34,302 nucleotides of DNA, from positions 1 through 34,302 of the forward strand of contig JACQYK010000208.1 of the NCBI GenBank assembly GCA_016208255.1, written 5' to 3'. The first letter of the stretch is position 1. Every line of letters starts with the position of its first letter. A model generated the notes under the pieces. It ran no database searches, was not told the DNA's origin, and saw nothing but the letters and a program-made list of their open reading frames with translations. The translations under genes and the position numbers were made by a program. Of this stretch, positions 8,343-15,644 are shown one piece after another. The DNA comes from Deltaproteobacteria bacterium. GTDB lineage: Bacteria; Desulfobacterota; RBG-13-43-22.

Positions 8343-9434
8343 TCATTTTTTCGATTGGACATACATTTCCATTTTTCGTCTGGCCTCTCCCTCCTCCATC
8401 TGAACCGGGGGATGTTTCATAAGATAAGCTGAGACCGGCAGCATAACCCCGGCTTCCCCCCGATCGCGGGCCAGACGGCAATATCGTATGGCGTCAATGG
8501 CCACGCCGGCGCTGTTGGGGGAATCCTGGACCGACAAACGGGCTTCAAGTTCCAGAGGAACCCCGCAAAAATTAAAAGCCTCAATTCGTAAAAAGCAGAC
8601 TTTGTTGTCCTTCTGCCAGGGGACATAATCGGAAGGTCCGATATGGATATTTTCCTCGGACAAGGGCTTTCTCAATTGAGATTGGACCGCTTCGGTCTTG
8701 GAAATCTTTTTGTTTTTTAAGCGGCTTCTTTCCAACATATTAAGAAAATCGGTGTTCCCCCCGGTATTGAGCTGATAGGTCCGGCTGATTTTAACCCCAC
8801 GTTCTTCAAAAAGATGGGACAATACCCGGTGAATGATGGTGGCTCCAACCTGTGATTTGATGTCATCTCCAATCAGAGGAATTCCCCGCCGTTCGAATTT
8901 TTCGGCCCATTCGGCATCGGAAGCGATGAATTCGGGCATGCAATTGATTAAACTGACCCCACTATTAAGACAACAACGGGCATAATAACGCACCGCCTCA
9001 AATGATCCCACCGGCAGGTAGTTGACCAGTATCTCCGCCTTGGATCTCTTCAAGACTTGTTCAACATCCACCGGTTTTTGTTTGGCCGGTAAAAAAGTCC
9101 GATCCGCAGGAAAATCCTTCATGTGGGGGGCAACCCCGTCTAAGACAGGACCCATTTGAACCTTAAGGCTATAATGGGGGAGAGAAGGCCAAATGGGGTA
9201 GACGCAGTTGGGTGGGGCAAAAACAGCCTCTTCAAGGGGGTGTCCCACTTTTCGGCGATCAATATCAAAGGCAGCCACGATCTGGATATGGTCAGGAAAA
9301 TATCCGCCAATATCTTTGTGCATCAAACCCGCTTCAACGGACGGATTATGCCGATAATACTCGATCCCCTGTATCAAAGCGCTGGCACAATTTCCCACAC
9401 CACAGATCGCCACTCTTATGTTCCTTTTGGACAT
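8343..9434 (-). CDS. ino1: Inositol-3-phosphate synthase
   Basis: This enzyme converts glucose 6-phosphate to inositol 3-phosphate using NAD. The N-terminus carries the Rossmann loop VAICGVGNCASALIQG. Later segments typical of the bacterial/archaeal type are LVNYLPVGSFEA, GIPLIGDDIKSQVGATI, LNTGGNTDFLNM and the C-terminal DSPNSAGVAIDAIR. I chose the ATG at 9434 (363 residues) rather than one six codons upstream at 9452, because GGAGG (9441-9445) sits 6 nt before it and inside the longer version. The next gene in the operon is the phosphatidyltransferase, 67 nt away. Confidence 0.93.
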   Translation of the reverse strand: MSKRNIRVAICGVGNCASALIQGIEYYRHNPSVEAGLMHKDIGGYFPDHIQIVAAFDIDRRKVGHPLEEAVFAPPNCVYPIWPSLPHYSLKVQMGPVLDGVAPHMKDFPADRTFLPAKQKPVDVEQVLKRSKAEILVNYLPVGSFEAVRYYARCCLNSGVSLINCMPEFIASDAEWAEKFERRGIPLIGDDIKSQVGATIIHRVLSHLFEERGVKISRTYQLNTGGNTDFLNMLERSRLKNKKISKTEAVQSQLRKPLSEENIHIGPSDYVPWQKDNKVCFLRIEAFNFCGVPLELEARLSVQDSPNSAGVAIDAIRYCRLARDRGEAGVMLPVSAYLMKHPPVQMEEGEARRKMEMYVQSKK

Positions 9435-9474
9435 ACCATACCTCCATTCCACGGGTCCTTTAACTAAAATAGAA

Positions 9475-9503
9475 AAAATAGCAGGCAGTGATCAAATAAT
9501 CAA
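9475..9503 (-). promoter_or_regulatory. Candidate promoter for ino1
   Basis: On the minus strand TTGATT (9498-9503) and TATTTT (9475-9480) are 17 nt apart in an AT-rich stretch, about 40 nt before the chosen start. Both boxes are imperfect. Confidence 0.35.
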
Positions 9504-9817
9504 TTGTTATAATAAATTATTTTAAAAATCAACCAAAAATAATGAGTTAATTAACAAATAAGTGGCTAAAAGCAATAGAAAAAGTCCTTTACTCTTTTCT
9601 TCCTTCTTCATTTGTGGTAATTTAACAAAGTCCGGCGGTGGAAATTTTTGGATGGTAAAGGGGATCCCTTATCAGCGCCTGCGGGAACGGGAATTGAGCG
9701 ATGGTTCGTCAGCCAGCGGTCTTTTTTCCAGACCAGTCGGGCAGGCCTTCAAATAGGTGCGGCGGCAGCAGATTTTTCTTATTCAATCAATAAAAAAAGT
9801 TCAATTGGCGGGGATTA
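9504..9817 (+). other. Intergenic region between ino1 and the phosphatase gene
   Basis: The region is AT-rich to about 9600 and then more mixed. A 64-codon open frame from GTG 9562 to 9756 has no ribosome site, no recognisable family and an unlikely composition, so I do not call it a gene. Nothing else is supported here. Confidence 0.4.
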
Positions 9818-10468
9818 ATGGGGGAAAGAATATTTGCGGTTGGAGATATCCATGGCTGTTACTTTAAATTGGACAGACTGATGGATAAAATTAAATTGAA
9901 TTTTGAGAAAGATGTTCTTTTGTTTTTGGGGGACTATATTGACCGGGGAGATCAATCCAAAGAAGTGGTGGAATATCTGGTTCAGCTGAAGAGAAAACAA
10001 CCTTCGACGGTCTTTCTTTTAGGGAACCACGAACAGATGTTGCAGGAATTTCTCGGTGGGGAACATATTAATCAATTCCTGGTTAACGGGGGAAAAAAGA
10101 CCTTGGATAGCTACCTCGGCGATAATCGGCTTTATTCTTCCCGGGATCCGAGAACCATTTTCCCTCCGGAACATTTGGATTTTTTTAATTCCCTGTGTCC
10201 TCATTATGAAACGGAAGACTACATCTTTGTCCACGCCGGTCTCAGAGAAGGGATCCCGTTGGAGAGTCAAGACCTCTTTGATCTTCTTTGGATCCGGGAA
10301 GATTTTTACTTTTCCAAGTTTGACTTTGGGAAAACCGTGGTTTTCGGTCATACCCCATTCCAAAAACCGTTTATTTACAAAAATAAAATCGGGATTGATA
10401 CCGGAGCGGCTTACGGTAACAAACTGACTTGCCTGGAATTACCCGATATGAGGTTTACCAGCGTCTAA
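9818..10468 (+). CDS. PP2A-like metallophosphatase (serine/threonine or ApaH-like)
   Basis: This 216-residue cytosolic enzyme carries the calcineurin-type metal motifs in order: GDIHG (9-13), GDYIDRG (38-44) and GNHE (70-73), then HAGL and a late VVFGHTP. This is the pattern of bacterial PPP-family protein phosphatases and of diadenosine tetraphosphatases. Motifs alone do not separate the two, and the substrate stays open. The start ATG follows a GGGGA stretch 4-5 nt upstream. It stands alone, with about 200 nt to the next gene. Confidence 0.9.
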   Translation: MGERIFAVGDIHGCYFKLDRLMDKIKLNFEKDVLLFLGDYIDRGDQSKEVVEYLVQLKRKQPSTVFLLGNHEQMLQEFLGGEHINQFLVNGGKKTLDSYLGDNRLYSSRDPRTIFPPEHLDFFNSLCPHYETEDYIFVHAGLREGIPLESQDLFDLLWIREDFYFSKFDFGKTVVFGHTPFQKPFIYKNKIGIDTGAAYGNKLTCLELPDMRFTSV

Positions 10469-10577
10469 CCGCTTGGGGCCGGTTTGATGTCGGTTTTTAA
10501 TCAAGGTCAGGCGGGGAGCGATTCATTTCCCGTTCCTCCGTGCTCTGGGGAAGGGTTCGGATATCGGTATTTTATTA

Positions 10578-10606
10578 TTGACCGGAGAACATTATTTTGA
10601 TAAGAA
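10578..10606 (+). promoter_or_regulatory. Candidate promoter for the CBS-domain gene
   Basis: TTGACC at 10578-10583 is followed after 17 nt by TAAGAA at 10601-10606. The -35 box is good and the -10 box weak. The leader before 10675 would be about 60 nt. Confidence 0.4.
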
Positions 10607-10674
10607 AATTAAAGGGAAAAGGTTAAAGGCAGTCCGTTAATCCCGGCCGAGGCCGACTTGACAAGGAGGGAGCA

Positions 10675-11316
10675 ATGAAGATCAAATACTGGATGACGAA
10701 GGAGCCGATTACGGTGACTCCGAACACTCTGGCGGTCGAAGCCCAGAAGATTATGAAGGAAAATAAAATTCGACGCCTGCCGGTGGTTGAAAAAGGGAAA
10801 CTGGTTGGCATTGTCACTTTTCGCAACCTGATGGAGGCTGCTCCTTCTTCCGCCACTTCTTTAAGTATCTATGAGTTGAATTACCTGATTATGAAGATGA
10901 AGGTCAAAGACCTGATGAAAAAAAATGTCATCACCGTTTCTCCCGAAGACACGGTGATCGATGCCATTTCTTTGGGAATGAAACACGATATTGGTGGATT
11001 TCCGGTAATGGATCATCAAGGGGAATTAGTCGGAATCGTAACTGAAACTCAAATATCCCGGGCTATGATGCAATTGTTCGGCACCAATGTCAAAGAAGAG
11101 ATCATTCACCTGGAGAATGTGGATCTTCAAGCCGGTACATTTGGAAGAATCGTGGCTGAAGTGGAAAAAACGGGAGCGACGATCATCAGTATGTTTTCCG
11201 TCCCCAAAAGAAACACCGATTTGATGCGCCTCTATCTCCGGATCAAACCGGACCACCAGGTTAAAGAAAAGGTCGTAGCCGCACTTAAAAGCGCCGGTTA
11301 TGATATTGAAGAATAA
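10675..11316 (+). CDS. Tandem CBS-domain protein with ACT-like C-terminus (AcuB-like)
   Basis: This 213-residue soluble protein has two CBS motifs, at about 7-55 (WMTKEPITVTPNTLAVEA ... LVGIVTFRNLM) and 80-132 (LMKKNVITVSPEDTVIDAI ... LVGIVTETQI). The last 70 residues resemble an ACT fold (GTFGRIVAEVEKTGATIISM). CBS pairs bind adenosyl ligands and ACT domains bind small molecules, so it is probably a regulator or sensor; the partner is unknown. AGGAGGG lies 5 nt before the ATG, the strongest ribosome site in the window. A clear terminator follows at 11347. Confidence 0.9.
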   Translation: MKIKYWMTKEPITVTPNTLAVEAQKIMKENKIRRLPVVEKGKLVGIVTFRNLMEAAPSSATSLSIYELNYLIMKMKVKDLMKKNVITVSPEDTVIDAISLGMKHDIGGFPVMDHQGELVGIVTETQISRAMMQLFGTNVKEEIIHLENVDLQAGTFGRIVAEVEKTGATIISMFSVPKRNTDLMRLYLRIKPDHQVKEKVVAALKSAGYDIEE

Positions 11317-11346
11317 TTTTGGCCTGGAAATAAGGCCAATGCTTTC

Positions 11347-11377
11347 GAATGCCCTGAAAAACAGGGCATTCTTTTTT
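11347..11377 (+). terminator. Rho-independent terminator after the CBS gene
   Basis: GAATGCCCTG (11347-11356) and CAGGGCATTC (11362-11371) form a perfect 10-bp stem with an AAAAA loop, followed by six T. It sits 30 nt after the CBS stop and 10 nt before the next start, so it separates the two transcripts. Confidence 0.93.
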
Positions 11378-11386
11378 AAGGCAAGC

Positions 11387-12337
11387 ATGAAAAAGACGAT
11401 CATTGGTTTATGGATAATAGGCCTCTTCTTACTCGGCAACCGGTTGGCCTGGGCCGAAGCGACCAACCGGATTATAGCCATCGTCAATGATGAAATTATT
11501 ACCATTCACGAATTAGAAAAGGCTAAGAAGAACCTGAAGCTCCCCGTCCTGGAAAAAGCGGGGAAGGAGGAGCTTGAAAAGCAACTTTTGTTTCAGTTGA
11601 TTGATCAGAAACTGATCGATCTTCAGGTTAAAAAATTAGGCATCCGAATACCCCCCGAAGAGGTGGAAAAAGCGATTGCCAGGATCAAGGAAGAGCAAGG
11701 GTTGAACAGTCCGGAGGAATTCTCCAGGGTCTTGCTCCAGGAAGGATTGTCCGAATCCGAATTTAGAAAAAAAATCAAAGAACAAATCTTGCGTTTTAGA
11801 CTGATCAGCCGGGAAATCGGAAGTAAAATCATTATTACCGAGAATCAAATTAGGGATTATTACGAAAAAAATAAAACCAAATTTGAAAGGACAGAAGGGG
11901 TCCAATTGGCCCATATCTTTTTGCCGGTTTCAGAAAACGCTCCCCCTGAAGAGTGGGAAAGGGAAAAAAATAAGATCGGGGAAATTCATGACCGTCTCCT
12001 TAAAGGGGAGAATTTTTCTGATTTGGCCCGAAAATTTTCCAAGGATTCCTCGGCTTCCCAGGGAGGCCATCTGGGATTATTCGGCTGGGAAGAGATCGAT
12101 CCCCCTCTTCGGAAAGTGATATCCGCCTTGAAGCCGGGTGAGTTCAGCACCGTTTTAAAGTCTGAGAAGGGATGGCAGATCGTCAAACTGCTTGACTTTA
12201 AAGGGGCTAAAGTCATTGGCTATCAGGAAGCCAAAGACCGGATTCAAGAGCAGCTCTTTCAGGAAGAGGTGGACAAGCGTTTCAGTCAATGGCTTCAGAA
12301 AATTAAGGACCGTTCTTATATACAGGTTCTCCTCTGA
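11387..12337 (+). CDS. SurA/PrsA-like peptidyl-prolyl isomerase (parvulin)
   Basis: This 316-residue periplasmic folding factor begins with a signal peptide (MKKTIIGLWIIGLFLLGNRLAWA). A SurA-type N-terminal segment follows (IIAIVNDEIITIHELEKA, roughly 27-150), then one parvulin domain at about 170-270 (VQLAHIFLP ... FSDLARKFSKDSSASQGGHLGLFGWEE ... KSEKGWQIVKLLD). It should help fold outer-membrane or exported proteins. The frame is open from 11300, but the upstream part would run through the terminator, and the ATG at 11387 gives a proper signal peptide with AAGG upstream. It is followed after 15 nt by asnS, which suggests cotranscription. Confidence 0.9.
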   Translation: MKKTIIGLWIIGLFLLGNRLAWAEATNRIIAIVNDEIITIHELEKAKKNLKLPVLEKAGKEELEKQLLFQLIDQKLIDLQVKKLGIRIPPEEVEKAIARIKEEQGLNSPEEFSRVLLQEGLSESEFRKKIKEQILRFRLISREIGSKIIITENQIRDYYEKNKTKFERTEGVQLAHIFLPVSENAPPEEWEREKNKIGEIHDRLLKGENFSDLARKFSKDSSASQGGHLGLFGWEEIDPPLRKVISALKPGEFSTVLKSEKGWQIVKLLDFKGAKVIGYQEAKDRIQEQLFQEEVDKRFSQWLQKIKDRSYIQVLL

Positions 12338-12352
12338 TCAATACCGATAACC

Positions 12353-13645
12353 ATGATCGTTTCTATTGCGGAATGTCGCCAATATCTTAACCAGGAAGTC
12401 ACCATTCGGGGCTGGTTGGTCCATAAACGCTCCAGCGGACAAGTCCGGTTTTTGATCATCCGGGATGGATCGGGTATCTTACAGGCCATCCTCTTAAAGA
12501 ACAAAGCCCAGGCCGAGGTTTTTCAATCCTTTGATCTTTTAACTCAGGAATCTTCTCTGGTCGTGACCGGAATTCTGCATGCCGATTCAAGGGCACCGGG
12601 AGGCGTGGAATTAGAACTCAGCCGTCTGGACCTGTTTCAGCTTACCAAGGATTATCCCATTTCCCCAAAAGAACACGGCATCGGCTTTTTGATGGAACAC
12701 CGTCACCTTTGGCTGCGTTCTGCCCGACAGCAGGCCATCCTTTGGATCAGGCATGAATTGATCCGGGCGATTCATGATTTTCTGGACGGACACCATTTTA
12801 TCCAATTGGACGCCCCCCTATTAACTCCGGCGGCTTGTGAAGGGACCAGCACACTCTTCAGTACTTCCTATTTTGATCAAGGGAGTGCTTATCTTTCCCA
12901 AAGCGGCCAATTGTATATGGAAGCCGGGGCCATGGCTTTCGGCCGAGTCTATTGTTTCGGCCCCACCTTCAGGGCTGAGAAATCCAAGACCCGGAGGCAT
13001 CTGACCGAGTTTTGGATGGTTGAACCGGAAATTGCCTTTGCCGACCTGGAAGAGTTGATCTCCTGGGCGGAAAAACTGATTTCCTTTATGATTGAACGGG
13101 TCCTGGCGAAACGACGCCCGGAACTTCAACTTCTGGAAAGAGACATTGCCTTTCTGGAAAAAATTAATCCTCCCTTCCCACGGCTCTCCTATTCTCAGGC
13201 CATTGACCTTTTAGCCCAAAAGGGGGTATCGCTTCCCTTTGGCGATGATCTGGGGGGTGACGAAGAAACCCTGATCGCTTCGCAATTCGACCAGCCGCTG
13301 GTCATCCACCGTTATCCAAGCGTTTGCAAGGCCTTCTATATGAAAAGGGATCCCGAAGATTCCCGATTGGTCTTGAATATGGATATTCTGGCACCGGAAG
13401 GATACGGGGAAATAATAGGGGGATCGGCCAGGGAAGAAGACTTGGAACAACTCCAGGAGAGAATCAAAGAACATAATCTGTCCGAAGAAGATCTTAGGTG
13501 GTACCTGGATCTTCGACGTTTCGGTACCGTCCCTCACGGAGGATTCGGATTGGGGCTGGAACGGGTGGTGGCCTGGGTCTGCGGATTAAAACATGTCCGC
13601 GAGGCCATCCCCTTCCCCAGAACCCTGTACCGGCTTTATCCTTAA
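12353..13645 (+). CDS. asnS: Asparaginyl-tRNA synthetase
   Basis: This 430-residue class IIb synthetase charges tRNA-Asn. The anticodon-binding OB domain is at about 14-98 (VTIRGWLVHKRSSGQVRFLIIRD). Motif 2 is at about 202-228 (FGPTFRAEKSKTRRHLTEFW), whose Arg/His spacing and following MVEPEIAF are typical of AsnRS rather than AspRS. Motif 3 is GFGLGLERVV at 397-406, and the protein ends with the characteristic REAIPFPRTLYRLYP. No strong ribosome site precedes the ATG; translation may be coupled to the PPIase gene 15 nt upstream. Confidence 0.95.
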   Translation: MIVSIAECRQYLNQEVTIRGWLVHKRSSGQVRFLIIRDGSGILQAILLKNKAQAEVFQSFDLLTQESSLVVTGILHADSRAPGGVELELSRLDLFQLTKDYPISPKEHGIGFLMEHRHLWLRSARQQAILWIRHELIRAIHDFLDGHHFIQLDAPLLTPAACEGTSTLFSTSYFDQGSAYLSQSGQLYMEAGAMAFGRVYCFGPTFRAEKSKTRRHLTEFWMVEPEIAFADLEELISWAEKLISFMIERVLAKRRPELQLLERDIAFLEKINPPFPRLSYSQAIDLLAQKGVSLPFGDDLGGDEETLIASQFDQPLVIHRYPSVCKAFYMKRDPEDSRLVLNMDILAPEGYGEIIGGSAREEDLEQLQERIKEHNLSEEDLRWYLDLRRFGTVPHGGFGLGLERVVAWVCGLKHVREAIPFPRTLYRLYP

Positions 13646-13673
13646 AAAACCAGCCAGTCGGAATTTTTTATCC

Positions 13674-14435
13674 ATGCCAAGCAAAGTGGTCGAAGGAATT
13701 ATTCTTCAGGTCAAACTCTATGGGGAAGCGGACCTGATCATTGATTTTTTTTCTTCCCAGTGGGGGCGGATGAGAGGGATCGCCAAAGGGGCCAAAAAAA
13801 GCAAAAAACGGTTTGTCCATTGTCTTGAACCGTTAAACTGGGTTCGTCTTACCTTGTTTGAAAAACAGAATAATTCTCTGGTTCGAATTGATCAAGGAGA
13901 ACTGATTAATCCCTTCCCGGGTATTCGAAAGGATTATAAAAAATGGGGGCAGGCTTCTTATTTTTGTGAAATGATCAAGGAACTTTTTGCCATCGGGGAT
14001 ACCAATGAGTCGGTCTTTGAGTTGATCAAGGAATCCTTGCAGGCCTTGGATCAGGGAAAAGGAGACCAGGAAATATTCAACATTTTTCAAATCCGTTTGC
14101 TTAAAATAGCCGGCTATGCCCTCTTCTTAACTTCCTGTCTGGGCTGCGGTAAAAAGGCCGAGGCTATCGATGACCCTCTGTTTTCTTTGAGCCAAGGAGG
14201 GGTTTTTTGCCGGGGGTGTCTTAAAGGAGAAAAGGGGATATCTCTCTCCCCCGGCACTATTCAGTGCCTTCGCCAGGCCGTGAGCATGGCCTTACCGCAG
14301 GTTTTTCGTATCCGCTTTTCCCGAACTATGGGAGAAGAGATTGAACAGCTTTTACAATCTTTTTCCTGCCGGATTATGGGAAAGGAATTGGGATCGGTCC
14401 ACTACCTCAGGCAGTTACAGGAAAATTATGGATGA
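13674..14435 (+). CDS. recO: DNA repair protein RecO
   Basis: RecO anneals single strands and loads RecA with RecR. This version has 253 residues with an N-terminal OB domain (VVEGIILQVKLYGEADLIIDFF, residues 5-26), an ARG/AKG-type basic segment (GIAKGAKKSKKRF) and a zinc-binding set C155-x2-C158 and C179-x2-C182. The frame is open from 13593, overlapping asnS, but homologous proteins begin at the MPSKVVEGI region, so I use the ATG at 13674, 28 nt after asnS. No clear Shine-Dalgarno is seen. It is part of the PPIase-asnS-recO-glyQ-glyS run. Confidence 0.92.
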   Translation: MPSKVVEGIILQVKLYGEADLIIDFFSSQWGRMRGIAKGAKKSKKRFVHCLEPLNWVRLTLFEKQNNSLVRIDQGELINPFPGIRKDYKKWGQASYFCEMIKELFAIGDTNESVFELIKESLQALDQGKGDQEIFNIFQIRLLKIAGYALFLTSCLGCGKKAEAIDDPLFSLSQGGVFCRGCLKGEKGISLSPGTIQCLRQAVSMALPQVFRIRFSRTMGEEIEQLLQSFSCRIMGKELGSVHYLRQLQENYG

Positions 14436-14441
14436 TAACAG

Positions 14442-14521
14442 CAAGGTTTAAGGTATAAGGTCCAAGGTGTAAGGTAAATCATGAAGAGATTTTTAACCTT
14501 TAACCTTAAACCTTGTACCTT
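14442..14521 (+). repeat. Palindromic element with heptamer-repeat arms (AAGGTNN)
   Basis: The left arm, 14443-14477, is five direct copies of a 7-nt unit: AAGGTTT, AAGGTAT, AAGGTCC, AAGGTGT, AAGGTAA. The right arm, 14494-14521, is four copies of the complement: TAACCTT, TAACCTT, AAACCTT, GTACCTT. The stretch 14442-14454 is an exact 13-bp inverted match to 14503-14515. The 16-nt spacer contains ATGAAGAG. It fills the recO-glyQ gap and ends 6 nt before the glyQ ribosome site, so folding could affect glyQ translation. Confidence 0.85.
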
Positions 14522-14536
14522 TTTTCAGGAGGTTTT

Positions 14537-15412
14537 GTGCTTACCTTTCAAGAATTAATCGAAGCTTTGAATGGCTATTGGGCCGACCAGGGCTGTCTGC
14601 TTCTTCAACCTTACGATCTGGAAGTTGGGGCCGGGACTTTTCACCCGGCCACTTTTCTGCGGGTTCTGGGACCGGAGCCGTGGAAGGCCGCCTATGTGGA
14701 GCCTTCCCGGCGCCCGACCGACGGCCGGTATGGAGAAAATCCAAACCGGTTACAATGCTTTTACCAGTATCAAGTCATCCTTAAACCTTCCCCCCTGGAT
14801 GTTCAGGATCTGTATCTGAAAAGCCTGGCAAGCTTCGGTATCCAACCCTTGGAACACGATTTGCGCTTTGTGGAAGACGATTGGGAGTCCCCGACCCTCG
14901 GCGCGTGGGGGCTGGGCTGGGAGGTCTGGCTGGATGGAATGGAAATCTCGCAATTTACTTACTTTCAACAATGCGGGGGTATCGATCTTTCCCCCATATC
15001 GGTGGAGCTGACCTACGGCCTGGAACGGATTGATATGTATCTCCAGGAAAAGGACAATGTCTATGATCTGAAATGGAACAATCAGATTTCCTATGGTGAA
15101 ATCCATCATCAGGATGAGTTTGAGTTCTCTACCTATAATTTCGATCAAGCGGACGTGGCCCAGTTGCGAACCCTTTTTCAATCTTATGAACAGGAAAGCA
15201 AGAGACTCGTCACTTTGAAACTGCCCCGGCCGGCCTATGATTTTTGCCTCAAATGCTCCCATGTGTTTAATCTCCTGGATGCCAGAGGGGCTATTAGTGT
15301 CACGGAAAGAACCGGATATATCGGCCGTGTTCGGGATTTGGCCCGGGCCGTAGCCAGGGAATACCTGACCCAAAGGGAGGCGATGGGCTTCCCTTTATTA
15401 AAAAATCAGTAA
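14537..15412 (+). CDS. glyQ: Glycyl-tRNA synthetase alpha subunit
   Basis: This is the 291-residue catalytic subunit of the two-subunit alpha2beta2 bacterial GlyRS. Recognisable segments are the N-terminal [50 protein letters not shown] and the C-terminal [22 protein letters not shown] stretch. The start is GTG at 14537, with AGGAGG (14528-14533) just upstream. The frame opens further left at 14513, but that part lies in the repeat element. The beta subunit follows after a 230-nt gap that holds a second repeat element. Confidence 0.96.
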   Translation: MLTFQELIEALNGYWADQGCLLLQPYDLEVGAGTFHPATFLRVLGPEPWKAAYVEPSRRPTDGRYGENPNRLQCFYQYQVILKPSPLDVQDLYLKSLASFGIQPLEHDLRFVEDDWESPTLGAWGLGWEVWLDGMEISQFTYFQQCGGIDLSPISVELTYGLERIDMYLQEKDNVYDLKWNNQISYGEIHHQDEFEFSTYNFDQADVAQLRTLFQSYEQESKRLVTLKLPRPAYDFCLKCSHVFNLLDARGAISVTERTGYIGRVRDLARAVAREYLTQREAMGFPLLKNQ

Positions 15413-15414
15413 CC

Positions 15415-15604
15415 GTTCAGCCACTAAGACACGAAGGCGCAAAGAAGGGATATGAATTTTAAACTCTTATCAGAAAGAGAAGAATGGATTGCTGAAAGAA
15501 TTGTGGAGGCCGCCCATACAGAACACATCATTTCGAATGGCATCAAGAGACTTATCCCCTGCAGGTCCGCAGTCCTTTGTGGCTTGGTGACTTGGTGGCT
15601 GAAC
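15415..15604 (+). repeat. Element with inverted 30-nt octamer-repeat arms
   Basis: The arm 15415-15444 matches the reverse complement of 15575-15604 at 25 of 30 positions. Beyond the shared outer GTTCAG, each arm is three copies of an 8-nt unit of form NCACNAAG: CCACTAAG, ACACGAAG, GCGCAAAG on the left, and CCACCAAG, TCACCAAG, CCACAAAG on the complement of the right arm. Between the arms lies a short ORF that looks like a decayed GxxExxY gene. It separates glyQ from glyS. Confidence 0.8.
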
Positions 15605-15616
15605 TATTACTGTTAA
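15452..15616 (+). pseudogene. Truncated GxxExxY-like ORF
   Basis: A 54-codon frame starts at ATG 15452 with AAGAAGGGA just upstream. Its first 23 residues (MNFKLLSEREEWIAERIVEA followed by AHT) resemble the start of GxxExxY proteins, which continue with a V-H-x-x-L-G-P-G-L-x-E-x-x-Y core. Here the match ends at that point and the frame runs through Cys/Trp-rich, unlikely sequence into the right repeat arm. I read it as the 5' end of a gene that has lost its body. The assignment rests on recalled family sequence. Confidence 0.4.
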
Positions 15617-15644
15617 ATGAATGTCAAGAGGTAAAGCAAAAAAT

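Noticed and set aside
9562..9756. 64-codon plus-strand open frame
   Set aside because: GTG start without a ribosome site, unlikely composition and no recognisable domain.
14442..14521. CRISPR-like array
   Set aside because: Units are 7 nt, contiguous and inverted between arms, with no spacers; no cas genes are present.
14750..15373. 207-codon minus-strand open frame
   Set aside because: Antisense to glyQ, which is certain on the plus strand.
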